The notes: generated by a model from the sequence alone, not told the origin. Numbered from the stretch's first letter, positions 1-9,999 are shown. The stretch is 44,988 nt of DNA from Pseudomonas sp. RGM2987 (GCF_022952855.1 NZ_JALJDX010000183.1:1-44988); one strand, 5' to 3'. Translations and numbers: made by a program.

Positions 1-68
1 AAGGCGGTGTTTCAGTTACTGTAAATGTTTCTGACACACCGCCTTCGCGAGCAAGCCCGCTCCCACAG
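1..68. repeat. REPIN, left part cut off by window edge
   Basis: Bases 46-68 are one arm of the REP family with core GCGAGCAAGCCCGCTCCCACA. Bases 1-10 (AAGGCGGTGT) pair with the complementary bases at 34-46, as expected for the inner part of an inverted pair of REPs. The left arm would lie just outside the window. It sits upstream of the acetyl-CoA synthetase gene. Confidence 0.75.
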
Positions 69-148
69 TTGTTTTGTGCATGGCTTGAACCCTTCGACTA
101 CTCGGAGCATCTTTATGCTTGTCGCAAAAACAAGAATAAGGAGCCGTC

Positions 149-2086
<1,938 letters not shown>

Positions 2087-2097
2087 ACAACATCCCT

Positions 2098-2188
2098 GTG
2101 GCGAGGGAGCTTGCTCCCGCTGGGCTGCGTAGCAGTCCCAAAAAACAGGGCCGCTTCGCGCCCCAGCGGGAGCTTGCTCCCTCGCCAC
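2098..2188. repeat. REPIN (GTGGCGAGGGAGC family)
   Basis: Two inverted arms begin with GTGGCGAGGGAGCTTGCTCC and end with its inverted counterpart, separated by about 40 bases. In the right arm the two-base loop reads TT where the other copies in this window read AA. It lies 12 bases after the acs stop codon and before the methyltransferase gene. Confidence 0.85.
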
Positions 2189-2262
2189 GGTAAGTGCTCG
2201 GCCGCATGCACTGTCCATAACTGCTAAACTCCCGCGCCTCATTTCTCTAAGGCGCGCACGGC

Positions 2263-3279
2263 ATGTCTTCCTTGAATCAGGCGCTGCGCGCCGCCCTCGA
2301 CCAGCGTCAGGACCTGCTCGGCCAACTGCACCAGCAAGGCACCGATTGCTATCGCCTGTTCCATGGCAGCCAGGAGGGCGCGCCCGGCCTGACCGTCGAC
2401 CGCTACGGGCCGCAATTGCTGGTGCAAAGCTTCCACCAGTCGCTGGAGCGCGACGCGTTGCTGCAACTGCATGGCATCGTCAACGAACACCTGGGTCTGG
2501 ACACCCTGTTGGTGTACAACGACCGCGCCCGGGGCAACTCGCGCATCGACCGCCAGGACACTGTCTATCAGGCCGACGACGCCGCTTTGCAGGATCTGGT
2601 AGGTCATGAGTGGGGTCTGAATTACCGCGTTCGCGGACGCCACGCCGGACAGGATCCGTTGTTGTTCCTCGACTTGCGCAACGCCCGCGGCTGGGTCAAG
2701 GAGCACAGCCGCAACAAAAGCGTGCTCAACCTGTTTGCCTACACCTGCGGCGTCGGCCTGAGCGCTGCGGCCGGTGGCGCGCGAGAGGTATGCAACCTGG
2801 ACTTCGCCGAAGGCAACCTGGCGGTGGGACGCGAAAATGGTCTGCTCAACCCTGAGCTGCCAACCATGGAATTCGTGCAATCGGATTACTTCCCGGCCAT
2901 CCGCCAGTTGGCCGGCTTGCCCATCAGCCAGCGTCGCGGGCAAAAATTACCGAACTACGTGCGCCTGGAACAACGCCAGTACGACCTGGTGCTGCTCGAC
3001 CCGCCCGCGTGGGCCAAGAGCGCCTTCGGCACCGTCGATTTGTTGCGCGACTATCAGAGTCTGCTCAAACCGGCACTGCTCACCACCGCCGAAAACGGCG
3101 TGCTGATCTGCTGCAACAACCTGGCAAAGGTGTCCATGGACGATTGGCGCGAACAGGTGCTGCGCTGCGCAGAAAAGGCCGGTCGCCCGGTGCGCGAGTG
3201 GAGCGTACTGACACCTGCCAGCGACTTCCCCTCGATGGATCAGCAACCGCCGCTCAAGACCTTGATTCTGCAACTCTGA
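2263..3279 (+). CDS. class I SAM-dependent rRNA methyltransferase, RlmI/RlmK-like
   Basis: This 338-residue protein resembles the RlmI family of 23S rRNA cytosine-C5 methyltransferases. Residues about 30-100 form the N-terminal RNA-interacting part (GLTVDRYGPQLLVQ). The Rossmann methyltransferase core follows, with SAM motif I as LNLFAYTCGVGLSAAAGGA, an acidic residue after the next strand (NLDFAEGN), and motif IV as DLVLLDPPAWAKSAFG. A late motif, LICCNNLAK, carries paired cysteines. The family and fold are clear from these motifs. The exact target base is inferred only. The gene is monocistronic between acs and the DUF748 gene. The ATG at 2263 is the first in frame, and the protein starts with no obvious extension. 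Confidence 0.8.
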   Translation: MSSLNQALRAALDQRQDLLGQLHQQGTDCYRLFHGSQEGAPGLTVDRYGPQLLVQSFHQSLERDALLQLHGIVNEHLGLDTLLVYNDRARGNSRIDRQDTVYQADDAALQDLVGHEWGLNYRVRGRHAGQDPLLFLDLRNARGWVKEHSRNKSVLNLFAYTCGVGLSAAAGGAREVCNLDFAEGNLAVGRENGLLNPELPTMEFVQSDYFPAIRQLAGLPISQRRGQKLPNYVRLEQRQYDLVLLDPPAWAKSAFGTVDLLRDYQSLLKPALLTTAENGVLICCNNLAKVSMDDWREQVLRCAEKAGRPVREWSVLTPASDFPSMDQQPPLKTLILQL

Positions 3280-3385
3280 ATCTGTCGGGGAACTCCTACT
3301 CGAAAAACGGACAAATCTCATAAATCACAGTGGCTTCGGAACCGTAAACGCATGCCATACTCCAAGGCACTCCGATTCACACCAG

Positions 3386-6331
3386 ATGAAACCGAACATG
3401 TCCAAAGGATTGATCCGCGCACTCGGTGCCCTGTTGACCGCACTGGCCCTCTACAGCCTGTTGGGTTTCCTGATCCTGCCGGGCATCGCCTTGCGAATCG
3501 CCAATCAGCAGTTGGCCGAGCACGCTACGGTGCCAGCCCGGATCCAGCGCCTTGAACTCAATCCTTTCAGCCTCGAGGTCACCCTCTGGGGCCTGAACAT
3601 CGGCGAACCCGGCCAGGAACAGGTCGGCTTCGAACGGCTCTACGCCAATCTGCAAATCGATAGCCTGTGGTCGGGCGCACTGCACCTGGCCGATATCGAA
3701 CTGGACAAACCCAAGACCGAGGTGGCGTTCGCCAAGGACGGCCAGTTGAACCTGCTGGGCCTGTTCAAGCTGCCAGCCAGCGAACCCAAGCCGGCCGATC
3801 CCGATGCCAAGCCATTCCCCCTGCGAGTCGACCGCATCAAGCTCGCTGGCGGCTATGTGCACTTCCAGGACCTACGCCCCAGCGAGCCCATCGAATTTCT
3901 CTACGACGCCCTCGATTTCGAGCTCAAAAACCTCAGCACCTTGCCCGACGACAGCGCCGACATGACCCTGGTGGCCGCCGGGCCGGCCGGCGGGCAGATC
4001 GACTGGACCGGTAATTTCAGCCTTTCGCCCATCGCCTCCGAAGGCAAGCTCAAAGTCACCGATGGCCAGATGAAAGCTTGGTGGCCCTACGTGCGCGATG
4101 CAGTGCCCCTGGTTCTTGAGAACGGCGTGCTTAACCTGAGCACCGACTACAAACTCAACCTGGCCAAGGAAACCGAACTGCTGCTCAGCAACGTAGCGGT
4201 CAGCGTTGCGCCGTTCGCCATCAAGGCGCCGGACGGCCGTCCCCTGGCGAAACTCGAACGCCTGGACGTCAGCGAAACCACGGTCGACCTCGCCAAGCAG
4301 CAAGTGGTGGTAGGCAAGGTCCGTAGCCAGAAGCTGGAAACCTGGGCGGCCCGCGAGGCGGACGGGCAACTGGACTGGCAGAAACTCTTCGCCAGCCAGC
4401 CGGCCAAGCCGCAAGTCAAGGTCGAGCCGGCATCGGCCCCGGCCGCCGCCGACTCGCCACCCGCCACGCCGCCAGCGCCAGGCAAGCCGTGGCAAGTGCT
4501 GTTGAAGGACGTGCAATTGCGCAACTACCAGGTGCATCTGGCCGACCGCCAGGCGCAGCCTGCCGTGGCGTTGGAAGTCGGCCCGCTGAACCTGGACCTG
4601 CAGAACTACGACACCCTCAACGGCTCACCCTTCACCCTCAAGCTGGACACCGGCCTGGGTAAACAAGGCAAGATCCTGGCCGATGGCGAGGTCAACCTGA
4701 ACCCGATCACCGCCCGGCTCAAGGTCAAGACCCAGGACATCGACCTGCGCGTCGCCCAGTCCTATATCAACCCCTTCATCCGCCTGGAGCTGCGCTCCGG
4801 GATGCTCGGCAGCGACCTGGCGGTCGACCTCAAGAGCACCGAGCCGCTGGCCTTTGCCGTCACCGGCCGTGCCCAGGTCGATCAACTGCATACCCTCGAC
4901 ACGCTCAAGACCCGGGATTTCGTGAAGTGGCAGAGCCTGGTCCTCGAAGGACTGAGCTATCAGCATGGCGACAGCCTGTCCATCGACAAGGTCAACCTGC
5001 TCCAGCCCTACGCGCGATTCATGATCAACGACGACCGCACCACCAATGTCGACGACCTGCTGATCCCGCAACCGGCTGACAGCGGCGCGAAGAACACCGC
5101 GGCAAAACCGGCGACCCAGGACAAGCCGCTGGGCATCCACATCGGTGGGGTCGCCATCAATGACGGCTCGGCCAACTTCGCCGACTTCAGCCTGACACCC
5201 AATTTCGCCACGGCCATCCAACAGCTCAACGGCCAGATCGGCACCATCGACAGCCGCCAGGCCAAGCCGGCCAGCGTGGACGTCAAGGGTAAGGTCGACC
5301 GCTATGCGCCGGTCACCATCAAGGGCGCGCTCAACCCCTTCGATCCGATGGCCAGCCTGGATATCGCCACCAGCTTCAAACGAGTCGAGCTGACCACCCT
5401 GACGCCCTACTCCGGCAAGTTCGCCGGCTATCGCATCCGCAAGGGCCGGCTCAATCTCGACCTGCATTACCGCATCACCAAGGGCCAGCTCCAGGCCGAA
5501 AACAAAGTGGTGGTCGAGCAACTGCAATTGGGTGAGAAAGTCGACAGCCCGGACGCCGTGAGCCTGCCACTGAAACTGGCCGTCGCCCTGCTCAAGGATT
5601 CCGAAGGCAGGATTTCCATCGAACTGCCGGTTACCGGCAACCTCAATGATCCGCAATTCAGCGTCATGCCGATTGTCTGGCAGACCCTGCGCAACCTGGT
5701 GGTGCGAGCGGCCCAGGCACCGTTCAAACTCATCGGCGGGCTGGTGTCCGGTGGCGGTTCGGAGGACTTGGGCAGCGTGGCGTTCGCCCCGGGTTCCAGC
5801 GACCTGAGCAAGGAAAACGAAAGCGTGCTGCTCAAGCTCTCCGAAGCCCTGGGCAAGCGCCCCGAGCTGCGTCTGGAGATCGAAGGCACCGCCGCCCAAA
5901 GCAGTGACGGTCCGTTGCTCGCGGCCCAGCGCCTGGAGCGTGAATATCAGTACAACTACTACAAGATGCTGCAACGCCGCGGCGATAAAGTCCCGGCCCA
6001 GGCCTCGCTGCTGCAAGTGCCGGAAGATGAAAAGGCCCCGCTGCTCGAAGGCATCTATCGCACCCGTCTCAAGACCCAGCCACCGGCCGAATGGGCGCAG
6101 CTGGACAAAAAGGCCCGCACCGACAAACTGCGTGAAGGCGTGATCAAGTTCTGGAGTGGCAGTGACGTGCTGTTGCGCCAGCTGGGCCAGGAGCGCGCCG
6201 GCAGCATCAAGGACTTCCTGGTGGACAAGGGCCGGCTGGCCGACGACCGCGTGTATTTTATCGACGCCAACCTCGGCCAGGCCGAGAGCGACGGCCGCGT
6301 AATCACCCCCATGCACCTGGATGCCGAATGA
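3386..6331 (+). CDS. DUF748 domain protein, AsmA-like, with OmpA-like C-terminal segment
   Basis: This 981-residue protein has one N-terminal membrane helix (about 7-30, LIRALGALLTALALYSLLGF). A long periplasmic region follows, rich in short beta strands with repeated patterns such as LDVKGKVD and ADGEVNLNP. This is typical of the DUF748/AsmA superfamily, whose larger relatives move lipids or affect outer-membrane assembly. A Pro/Ala-rich linker lies near 345-370. Near 790-830 the stretch VAFAPGSSDLSKENESVLLK resembles the start of an OmpA C-terminal peptidoglycan-binding domain. The start is uncertain: ATG 3386 or ATG 3398 (MSKGLIRAL), and neither has a strong ribosome site. It overlaps the next gene by 4 bases, which implies translational coupling. 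Function is not established; an envelope role is inferred. Confidence 0.8.
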   Translation: MKPNMSKGLIRALGALLTALALYSLLGFLILPGIALRIANQQLAEHATVPARIQRLELNPFSLEVTLWGLNIGEPGQEQVGFERLYANLQIDSLWSGALHLADIELDKPKTEVAFAKDGQLNLLGLFKLPASEPKPADPDAKPFPLRVDRIKLAGGYVHFQDLRPSEPIEFLYDALDFELKNLSTLPDDSADMTLVAAGPAGGQIDWTGNFSLSPIASEGKLKVTDGQMKAWWPYVRDAVPLVLENGVLNLSTDYKLNLAKETELLLSNVAVSVAPFAIKAPDGRPLAKLERLDVSETTVDLAKQQVVVGKVRSQKLETWAAREADGQLDWQKLFASQPAKPQVKVEPASAPAAADSPPATPPAPGKPWQVLLKDVQLRNYQVHLADRQAQPAVALEVGPLNLDLQNYDTLNGSPFTLKLDTGLGKQGKILADGEVNLNPITARLKVKTQDIDLRVAQSYINPFIRLELRSGMLGSDLAVDLKSTEPLAFAVTGRAQVDQLHTLDTLKTRDFVKWQSLVLEGLSYQHGDSLSIDKVNLLQPYARFMINDDRTTNVDDLLIPQPADSGAKNTAAKPATQDKPLGIHIGGVAINDGSANFADFSLTPNFATAIQQLNGQIGTIDSRQAKPASVDVKGKVDRYAPVTIKGALNPFDPMASLDIATSFKRVELTTLTPYSGKFAGYRIRKGRLNLDLHYRITKGQLQAENKVVVEQLQLGEKVDSPDAVSLPLKLAVALLKDSEGRISIELPVTGNLNDPQFSVMPIVWQTLRNLVVRAAQAPFKLIGGLVSGGGSEDLGSVAFAPGSSDLSKENESVLLKLSEALGKRPELRLEIEGTAAQSSDGPLLAAQRLEREYQYNYYKMLQRRGDKVPAQASLLQVPEDEKAPLLEGIYRTRLKTQPPAEWAQLDKKARTDKLREGVIKFWSGSDVLLRQLGQERAGSIKDFLVDKGRLADDRVYFIDANLGQAESDGRVITPMHLDAE

Positions 6332-6630
6332 ATATGAAATACCTGTTCGGGCTGGGCCTGGGTCTGCTGCTCGCCGCCCATCAAGCGTCGGCCGCCAATA
6401 CGCTTCGCTGCGGCAGCCAATTGATCAGCGTGGGCGATCGCGCCAGCGAAGTCCTGCAAAAATGCGGTGAACCGACGGGGCGGGATGACCTGGGCTACAA
6501 GCGCAGTGTCAATCGCCGGGAGGAATACCCGGTGGAGGAATGGACCTACGGGCCCAACAGCGGCATGTATCAGTACCTGCGTTTCGAGGGGAATCGGCTG
6601 GTGGAAATTACCAGTAAGCGTGGGCGTTAA
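6328..6630 (+). CDS. DUF2845 domain protein, exported
   Basis: This 100-residue protein has a clear Sec signal peptide (MNMKYLFGLGLGLLLAAHQASA, cleavage after about residue 22). The mature part begins NTLRCGSQLISVGD, with a second cysteine in VLQKCGEP. The pair of cysteines around a GD..EVLQKCGEPT motif and the ending WTYGPNSGMYQYLRFE..LVEI match the DUF2845 family of small periplasmic proteins, whose fold recalls BamE/SmpA. The start codon overlaps the stop of the DUF748 gene (ATGA), so the two are very probably co-translated and may act together in the envelope. No enzymatic motif is seen. Confidence 0.82.
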   Translation: MNMKYLFGLGLGLLLAAHQASAANTLRCGSQLISVGDRASEVLQKCGEPTGRDDLGYKRSVNRREEYPVEEWTYGPNSGMYQYLRFEGNRLVEITSKRGR

Positions 6631-6679
6631 ACGGATCACTCGACCCTTGACGAGCATCTGCGTTGATCGTGCCGCCACC

Positions 6680-6762
6680 TTCGCGAGCAAGCCCGCTCCC
6701 ACACTTGATCGCATTCGTCTCGATAGTACTCGGTCAGTTGTGGGAGCGGGCTTGCTCGCGAA
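6680..6762. repeat. REPIN (GCGAGCAAGCCCGC family)
   Basis: The left arm TTCGCGAGCAAGCCCGCTCC and its inverted partner (GGAGCGGGCTTGCTCGCGAA) are separated by about 35 bases. It lies between the DUF2845 stop and the hairpin at 6826. Confidence 0.88.
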
Positions 6763-6825
6763 AGGAACGACCCGGTCCCAGACCGGAGTGCAAACCCTGC
6801 CTGGAAAGTTATTCCCCACAATAGA

Positions 6826-6859
6826 ACAGGCCCCCCGACAAAAATGCCGGGGGGCCTGT
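6826..6859. terminator. perfect 12-bp GC hairpin, probable (bidirectional) terminator
   Basis: ACAGGCCCCCCG at 6826-6837 pairs perfectly with CGGGGGGCCTGT at 6848-6859 around a 10-base A-rich loop. It sits between the convergent DUF2845 and BON genes. On the minus strand it is followed by TTCTATT, a weak U-rich tail, so it most likely ends transcription of the BON gene. Apart from the REPIN and this hairpin I see nothing in the 6631-6967 gap. Confidence 0.55.
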
Positions 6860-6967
6860 GGCAGCCACGTCCATATGGCCTTTCGCATGAACTCCAGAGC
6901 AACGGCCCGCGTATGACTCAGCCCGCGTGCCGTGCCTTCTCCCGGTCCAGGCGAGAAGTTTGCAACT

Positions 6968-7321
6968 TTACTCGGCTTTCAGGCCATCAGCCGACACGGC
7001 CTTGACGCCTTTGATTTTCTTGGCGATTGCCACGGCAGTTTTCTTCTGCGCGTCAGTCACGGCAACAGTCGAGGACAGGGACACGACGCCTTTGTTGGTT
7101 TCAACCTTGATGTCGGTGCCTGGAATGCCTTTCTCGGTCACCAGATCAGCTTTGACTTTGGTGGTGATCCAGGTATCGGAGGTGGCTTCCTTGGCCTCTG
7201 TCACTTCACCAGCGGCCAGCATCATTGGAGCCTGAGTTGCTTGAGTGGTCTCGGCGAAAGCGCTAGCCATGGACAGGGTCAGTGCGGTAGCAGCGGCGGC
7301 AGTGATAGCGAACTTCTTCAT
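6968..7321 (-). CDS. BON-domain periplasmic protein (OsmY-like)
   Basis: This 117-residue protein has a signal peptide (MKKFAITAAAATALTLSMASAFA, about 23 residues). A linker is followed by one BON domain from about 48: SDTWITTKVKADLVTEKGIPGTDIKVETNKGVVSLS, written here in parts as SDTWITTKVKADLV and GTDIKVETNKGVVSLSSTV. It ends with AVAIAKKIKGVKAVSADGLK. BON domains bind phospholipid membranes, and OsmY-type proteins act in the periplasm under osmotic or envelope stress. Only one BON domain is present, where OsmY has two. CAGGAG lies 8 bases before the ATG. It stands alone between convergent neighbours and has its own promoter candidate at 7388-7403. Confidence 0.85.
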   Translation of the reverse strand: MKKFAITAAAATALTLSMASAFAETTQATQAPMMLAAGEVTEAKEATSDTWITTKVKADLVTEKGIPGTDIKVETNKGVVSLSSTVAVTDAQKKTAVAIAKKIKGVKAVSADGLKAE

Positions 7322-7387
7322 ACGAGTAACTCCTGTTTTTCTCAGAAAACCGCCGGAAGCAGATCCCGGCAGGGTTAACAGGAGTAG

Positions 7388-7403
7388 TGCGAAGGCTGTG
7401 CCA
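7388..7403 (-). promoter_or_regulatory. sigma-54 (-24/-12) promoter candidate for the BON gene
   Basis: Read on the minus strand the bases are TGGCACAGCCTTCGCA. The GG and GC pairs are spaced exactly as in the RpoN consensus TGGCACG-N4-TTGCA, with only two mismatches. A start about 12 bases on would give a leader of roughly 55 bases. The upstream DNA (7404-7500) is AT-rich. The rest of the 7322-7654 gap shows no gene and no other element I can support. Confidence 0.6.
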
Positions 7404-7654
7404 GTTTTGAAACTTAAAATAATTCTTTTTAAATCAATAGGTTAAGCGAAGCGGCAATTTTCATAATCATGCAATATGCATGAAGCGATGATTCTGGACA
7501 TGCAACTTGCAGGTTTGGGACTCCCCCTAAGCTCATGAATTGTTAAGGTTTTCCGAGCGAGGCAGCTGAACCCCGCTGCACTGCACTGCGGCCTCTTTCG
7601 CAAGCGCAGGGCAATGGAGCGGGGGAACGCTAATCGCTATGACAGGGCCCTATA

Positions 7655-8071
7655 TCATGGAACGCCAGTGCAACCGCCCGCCGGCAAGAATTCCTGTTTG
7701 GCCGTAGAGGTGCAGGTCCACGTACCTGTCGCGGCACGGGTGAAGGTAATTGTTTTGGCGTTTATGGAAGCTGGCGCGTTAATGAGCGTGCAGACGATGG
7801 TACCCGTTCCGGCTGTTGCATCACCGTTGACGGCAATCGTGCAGTTAGTACTCGCCGCCGGCGCGCCGACGTTTGCCGTCGTAGGACTGGTACCTTGATT
7901 CATGAGGTCCTCGAACGGCACCTTCAATGAAGAGGCTTCAGCCAGCCCAACCGTTACTTTGGACCGCGCCTGGTATTTGGAATATTGCGGCAGCGCAAAA
8001 GTCGCCAGGATGCCGATGATCGCCACGACGATCAGCAGTTCGATCAGGGTAAAACCTTTTTGCTTGCTCAT
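7655..8071 (-). CDS. pilA: type IV major pilin PilA
   Basis: This 138-residue prepilin has a short leader MSKQKG, cut by PilD before Phe. The hydrophobic N-terminal helix [20 protein letters not shown] follows, with Glu at mature position 5. The globular part is Thr/Ala-rich and holds four cysteines (TNC, IVC, WTC, GGC). The last two could form the C-terminal disulfide loop known from Pseudomonas pilins. The start is set at 8071: GGAGA lies 6 bases upstream and the leader is canonical. The frame stays open to 8215, but that extension has no ribosome site and would put the cleavage site out of place. The gene diverges from pilBCD, which encode the machine that exports it. Upstream sits a sigma-54 promoter (8120-8135). 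Confidence 0.93.
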   Translation of the reverse strand: MSKQKGFTLIELLIVVAIIGILATFALPQYSKYQARSKVTVGLAEASSLKVPFEDLMNQGTSPTTANVGAPAASTNCTIAVNGDATAGTGTIVCTLINAPASINAKTITFTRAATGTWTCTSTAKQEFLPAGGCTGVP

Positions 8072-8119
8072 AGACATCTCCATAGCATGAGTCGGAATCT
8101 CATGTCCTGAAGCGGCCAT

Positions 8120-8135
8120 TGCAGGGCACATGCCA
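8120..8135 (-). promoter_or_regulatory. sigma-54 promoter of pilA
   Basis: On the minus strand the bases read TGGCATGTGCCCTGCA. GG and GC are correctly spaced and only two positions depart from TGGCACG-N4-TTGCA. Transcription would begin near 8109, giving a leader of about 38 bases before the pilA ATG. In P. aeruginosa pilA is transcribed by RpoN with PilR, and pilS-pilR lie in this window. Confidence 0.75.
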
Positions 8136-8209
8136 ACTGTACGCGCCCCCAGCCGACAGGGATTTCCAAGCGCCGGAGGCCGACGTCCTACACCTACCAC
8201 CGCACTATC

Positions 8210-8224
8210 TGACACTTTTTGTCA
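8210..8224. promoter_or_regulatory. candidate PilR enhancer palindrome
   Basis: TGACACTTTTTGTCA is an inverted repeat (TGACA-N5-TGTCA). It contains a GTGTC/GACAC half site like those bound by PilR upstream of pilA in P. aeruginosa. It lies about 75 bases upstream of the -24 element, a usual distance for an enhancer. Binding is inferred. Confidence 0.45.
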
Positions 8225-8239
8225 CCCCACCCCGCTGGT

Positions 8240-8268
8240 TTGGCGTCGATGCTTGACTAGGCTATAAG
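8240..8268 (+). promoter_or_regulatory. sigma-70 promoter candidate for pilBCD
   Basis: TTGGCG (8240-8245) and TATAAG (8263-8268) are separated by 17 bases and lie 28 bases before the pilB ATG. The -10 matches 5 of 6 positions and the -35 matches 4 of 6. Confidence 0.4.
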
Positions 8269-8296
8269 TCATGAACTGTCCTCTGCCGGTATTTCC

Positions 8297-9997
8297 ATGA
8301 ATGACATCGCTCTCAGCGGCCTGACCAAGCAATTGGTACTGGCCGAACTGATCACCGAGCAGGCTGCACAACAGGCCTACCAACAGGCCCAACGCAGTCG
8401 CCTGCCCCTGGTCAGCTACCTGGTGCAGAACAAACTGGTCCAAAGCCGCCGGGTGGCGGAAATCGCCTCGGAGCATTTCGGCGTCGCGCTACTGGACCTC
8501 AACAGCCTCGATAAAGAATCCCCCCCCCAAGGCTTGGTCAGCGAGAAGCTGGTGCGCCAGCACCATGCCCTGCCGCTGTGGCGGCGCGGCAACAAGCTGT
8601 TCGTCGGCATCTCCGATCCCACCAATCACCAGGCCATCAACGACATTCAATTCAGCACCGGGCTGACCACCGAAGCCATCCTGGTGGAGGACGACAAGCT
8701 CAGCGATGCCATCGAGAAATTCTTCGAGTCCAGCAGCACCGGCCTGGAAGGCATGGGCGACGTCGATCTCGATGGCCTGGACATCGAGTCGATCGACGAT
8801 CACAAGCAGGACTCCATTGCCGGGCAGGACATCGATGACGCGCCGGTGGTGCGCTTCGTCAACAAGATGTTGCTGGACGCGATCAAGGGCGGCTCCTCCG
8901 ACCTGCACTTCGAGCCCTATGAAAAATCCTACCGGGTGCGGGTGCGTACCGACGGCATGCTGCGGGAAGTGGCCAGACCACCGATCCAGCTGGCCACCCG
9001 CATCGCTGCGCGCCTGAAGGTCATGGCCAGCCTGGATATTTCCGAACGGCGCAAACCCCAGGACGGACGGCTGAAAATGCGCCTGTCGAAAACCAAATCC
9101 ATCGATTTTCGGGTTAACACCTTGCCCACGCTCTGGGGCGAGAAAGTGGTGATCCGGATCCTTGACCCGTCGAGTGCGCAGATGGGCATCGACGCCCTGG
9201 GCTACGAACCAGACCAGAAAGAGTTGTACACCGCCGCCCTCAAACAGCCCCAAGGGCTGATCCTGGTGACCGGGCCAACCGGCTCGGGCAAGACCGTCTC
9301 GCTGTATACCGGGCTGAATATCCTCAACACCGTGGACATCAATATTTCCACTGCCGAAGACCCGGTGGAAATCAACATGGAGGGCATCAACCAGGTCAAC
9401 GTCAATCCACGCCAGGGGATGGACTTCGCCCAGGCCCTGCGCTCGTTCCTGCGCCAGGACCCGGACGTGATCATGGTCGGCGAGATCCGCGACCTGGAAA
9501 CCGCCGAGATTGCGATCAAGGCCGCCCAGACCGGGCACCTGGTGCTGTCCACGCTGCACACCAACAGCGCTGCCGAAACCCTGATCCGCCTGCAAAACAT
9601 GGGCATCCCGGGGTTCAACATCGCCACGGCGGTCCACCTGATCATCGCCCAACGGCTGGCGCGCAAGCTGTGCACCCACTGCAAGAAAGCGATCGAAATC
9701 CCCGAGGAAACCCAGCTCAAGGAAGGCTTCCCCCGGGAACGCATCGGCTCGTTCACGATCTATGAGCCGGTCGGTTGCGAACAATGCAACCACGGCTACA
9801 AGGGGCGCGTGGGGGTTTACGAAGTGGTCAAGAACACACCCGAGCTGCAACGGCTGATCATGGCCGAAGGCAATTCGCTGGAAATCGACCTGCAAATGCG
9901 CAAGGACGGTTTCAACGACCTTCGAACCTCCGGGCTGTCCAAAGTCATGCAGGGCCTCACCAGCCTCGAAGAAATCAACCGGGTCACCAAGGATTGA
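8297..9997 (+). CDS. pilB: type IV pilus extension ATPase PilB
   Basis: This 566-residue hexameric ATPase sits under the inner membrane and drives pilus polymerisation. An N-terminal MshEN/N1 region (about 1-150) is followed by the N2 domain. The secretion-ATPase core has Walker A GPTGSGKT at 326-333, an Asp box (STAEDPVE), Walker B with MVGEIRDLETAE, and a His box (GHLVLSTLHTN). A tetracysteine zinc site is formed by CTHCKK and CEQCNHGYKG near the C-terminus, a mark of PilB/GspE extension motors rather than PilT. Length is typical. The stop codon is followed after two bases by the pilC ATG, so pilB-pilC-pilD form one operon. No strong ribosome site precedes the start. Confidence 0.96.
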   Translation: MNDIALSGLTKQLVLAELITEQAAQQAYQQAQRSRLPLVSYLVQNKLVQSRRVAEIASEHFGVALLDLNSLDKESPPQGLVSEKLVRQHHALPLWRRGNKLFVGISDPTNHQAINDIQFSTGLTTEAILVEDDKLSDAIEKFFESSSTGLEGMGDVDLDGLDIESIDDHKQDSIAGQDIDDAPVVRFVNKMLLDAIKGGSSDLHFEPYEKSYRVRVRTDGMLREVARPPIQLATRIAARLKVMASLDISERRKPQDGRLKMRLSKTKSIDFRVNTLPTLWGEKVVIRILDPSSAQMGIDALGYEPDQKELYTAALKQPQGLILVTGPTGSGKTVSLYTGLNILNTVDINISTAEDPVEINMEGINQVNVNPRQGMDFAQALRSFLRQDPDVIMVGEIRDLETAEIAIKAAQTGHLVLSTLHTNSAAETLIRLQNMGIPGFNIATAVHLIIAQRLARKLCTHCKKAIEIPEETQLKEGFPRERIGSFTIYEPVGCEQCNHGYKGRVGVYEVVKNTPELQRLIMAEGNSLEIDLQMRKDGFNDLRTSGLSKVMQGLTSLEEINRVTKD

Positions 9998-9999
9998 AC

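Noticed and set aside
71..148. sigma-70 or sigma-54 promoter of acs
   Set aside because: TTGAAC and TATGCT are too far apart and TGGCTTGAACCCTTCGA lacks the GC of a -12 element, so I call no promoter.
8072..8215. N-terminal extension of pilA
   Set aside because: It would place the prepilin cleavage site about 50 residues in, has no ribosome site and covers the sigma-54 promoter.
9775..9999. Longer N-terminus for pilC
   Set aside because: It lies wholly within the pilB coding sequence in another frame; MAVKAVKTD at 10000 fits the family and the operon spacing.
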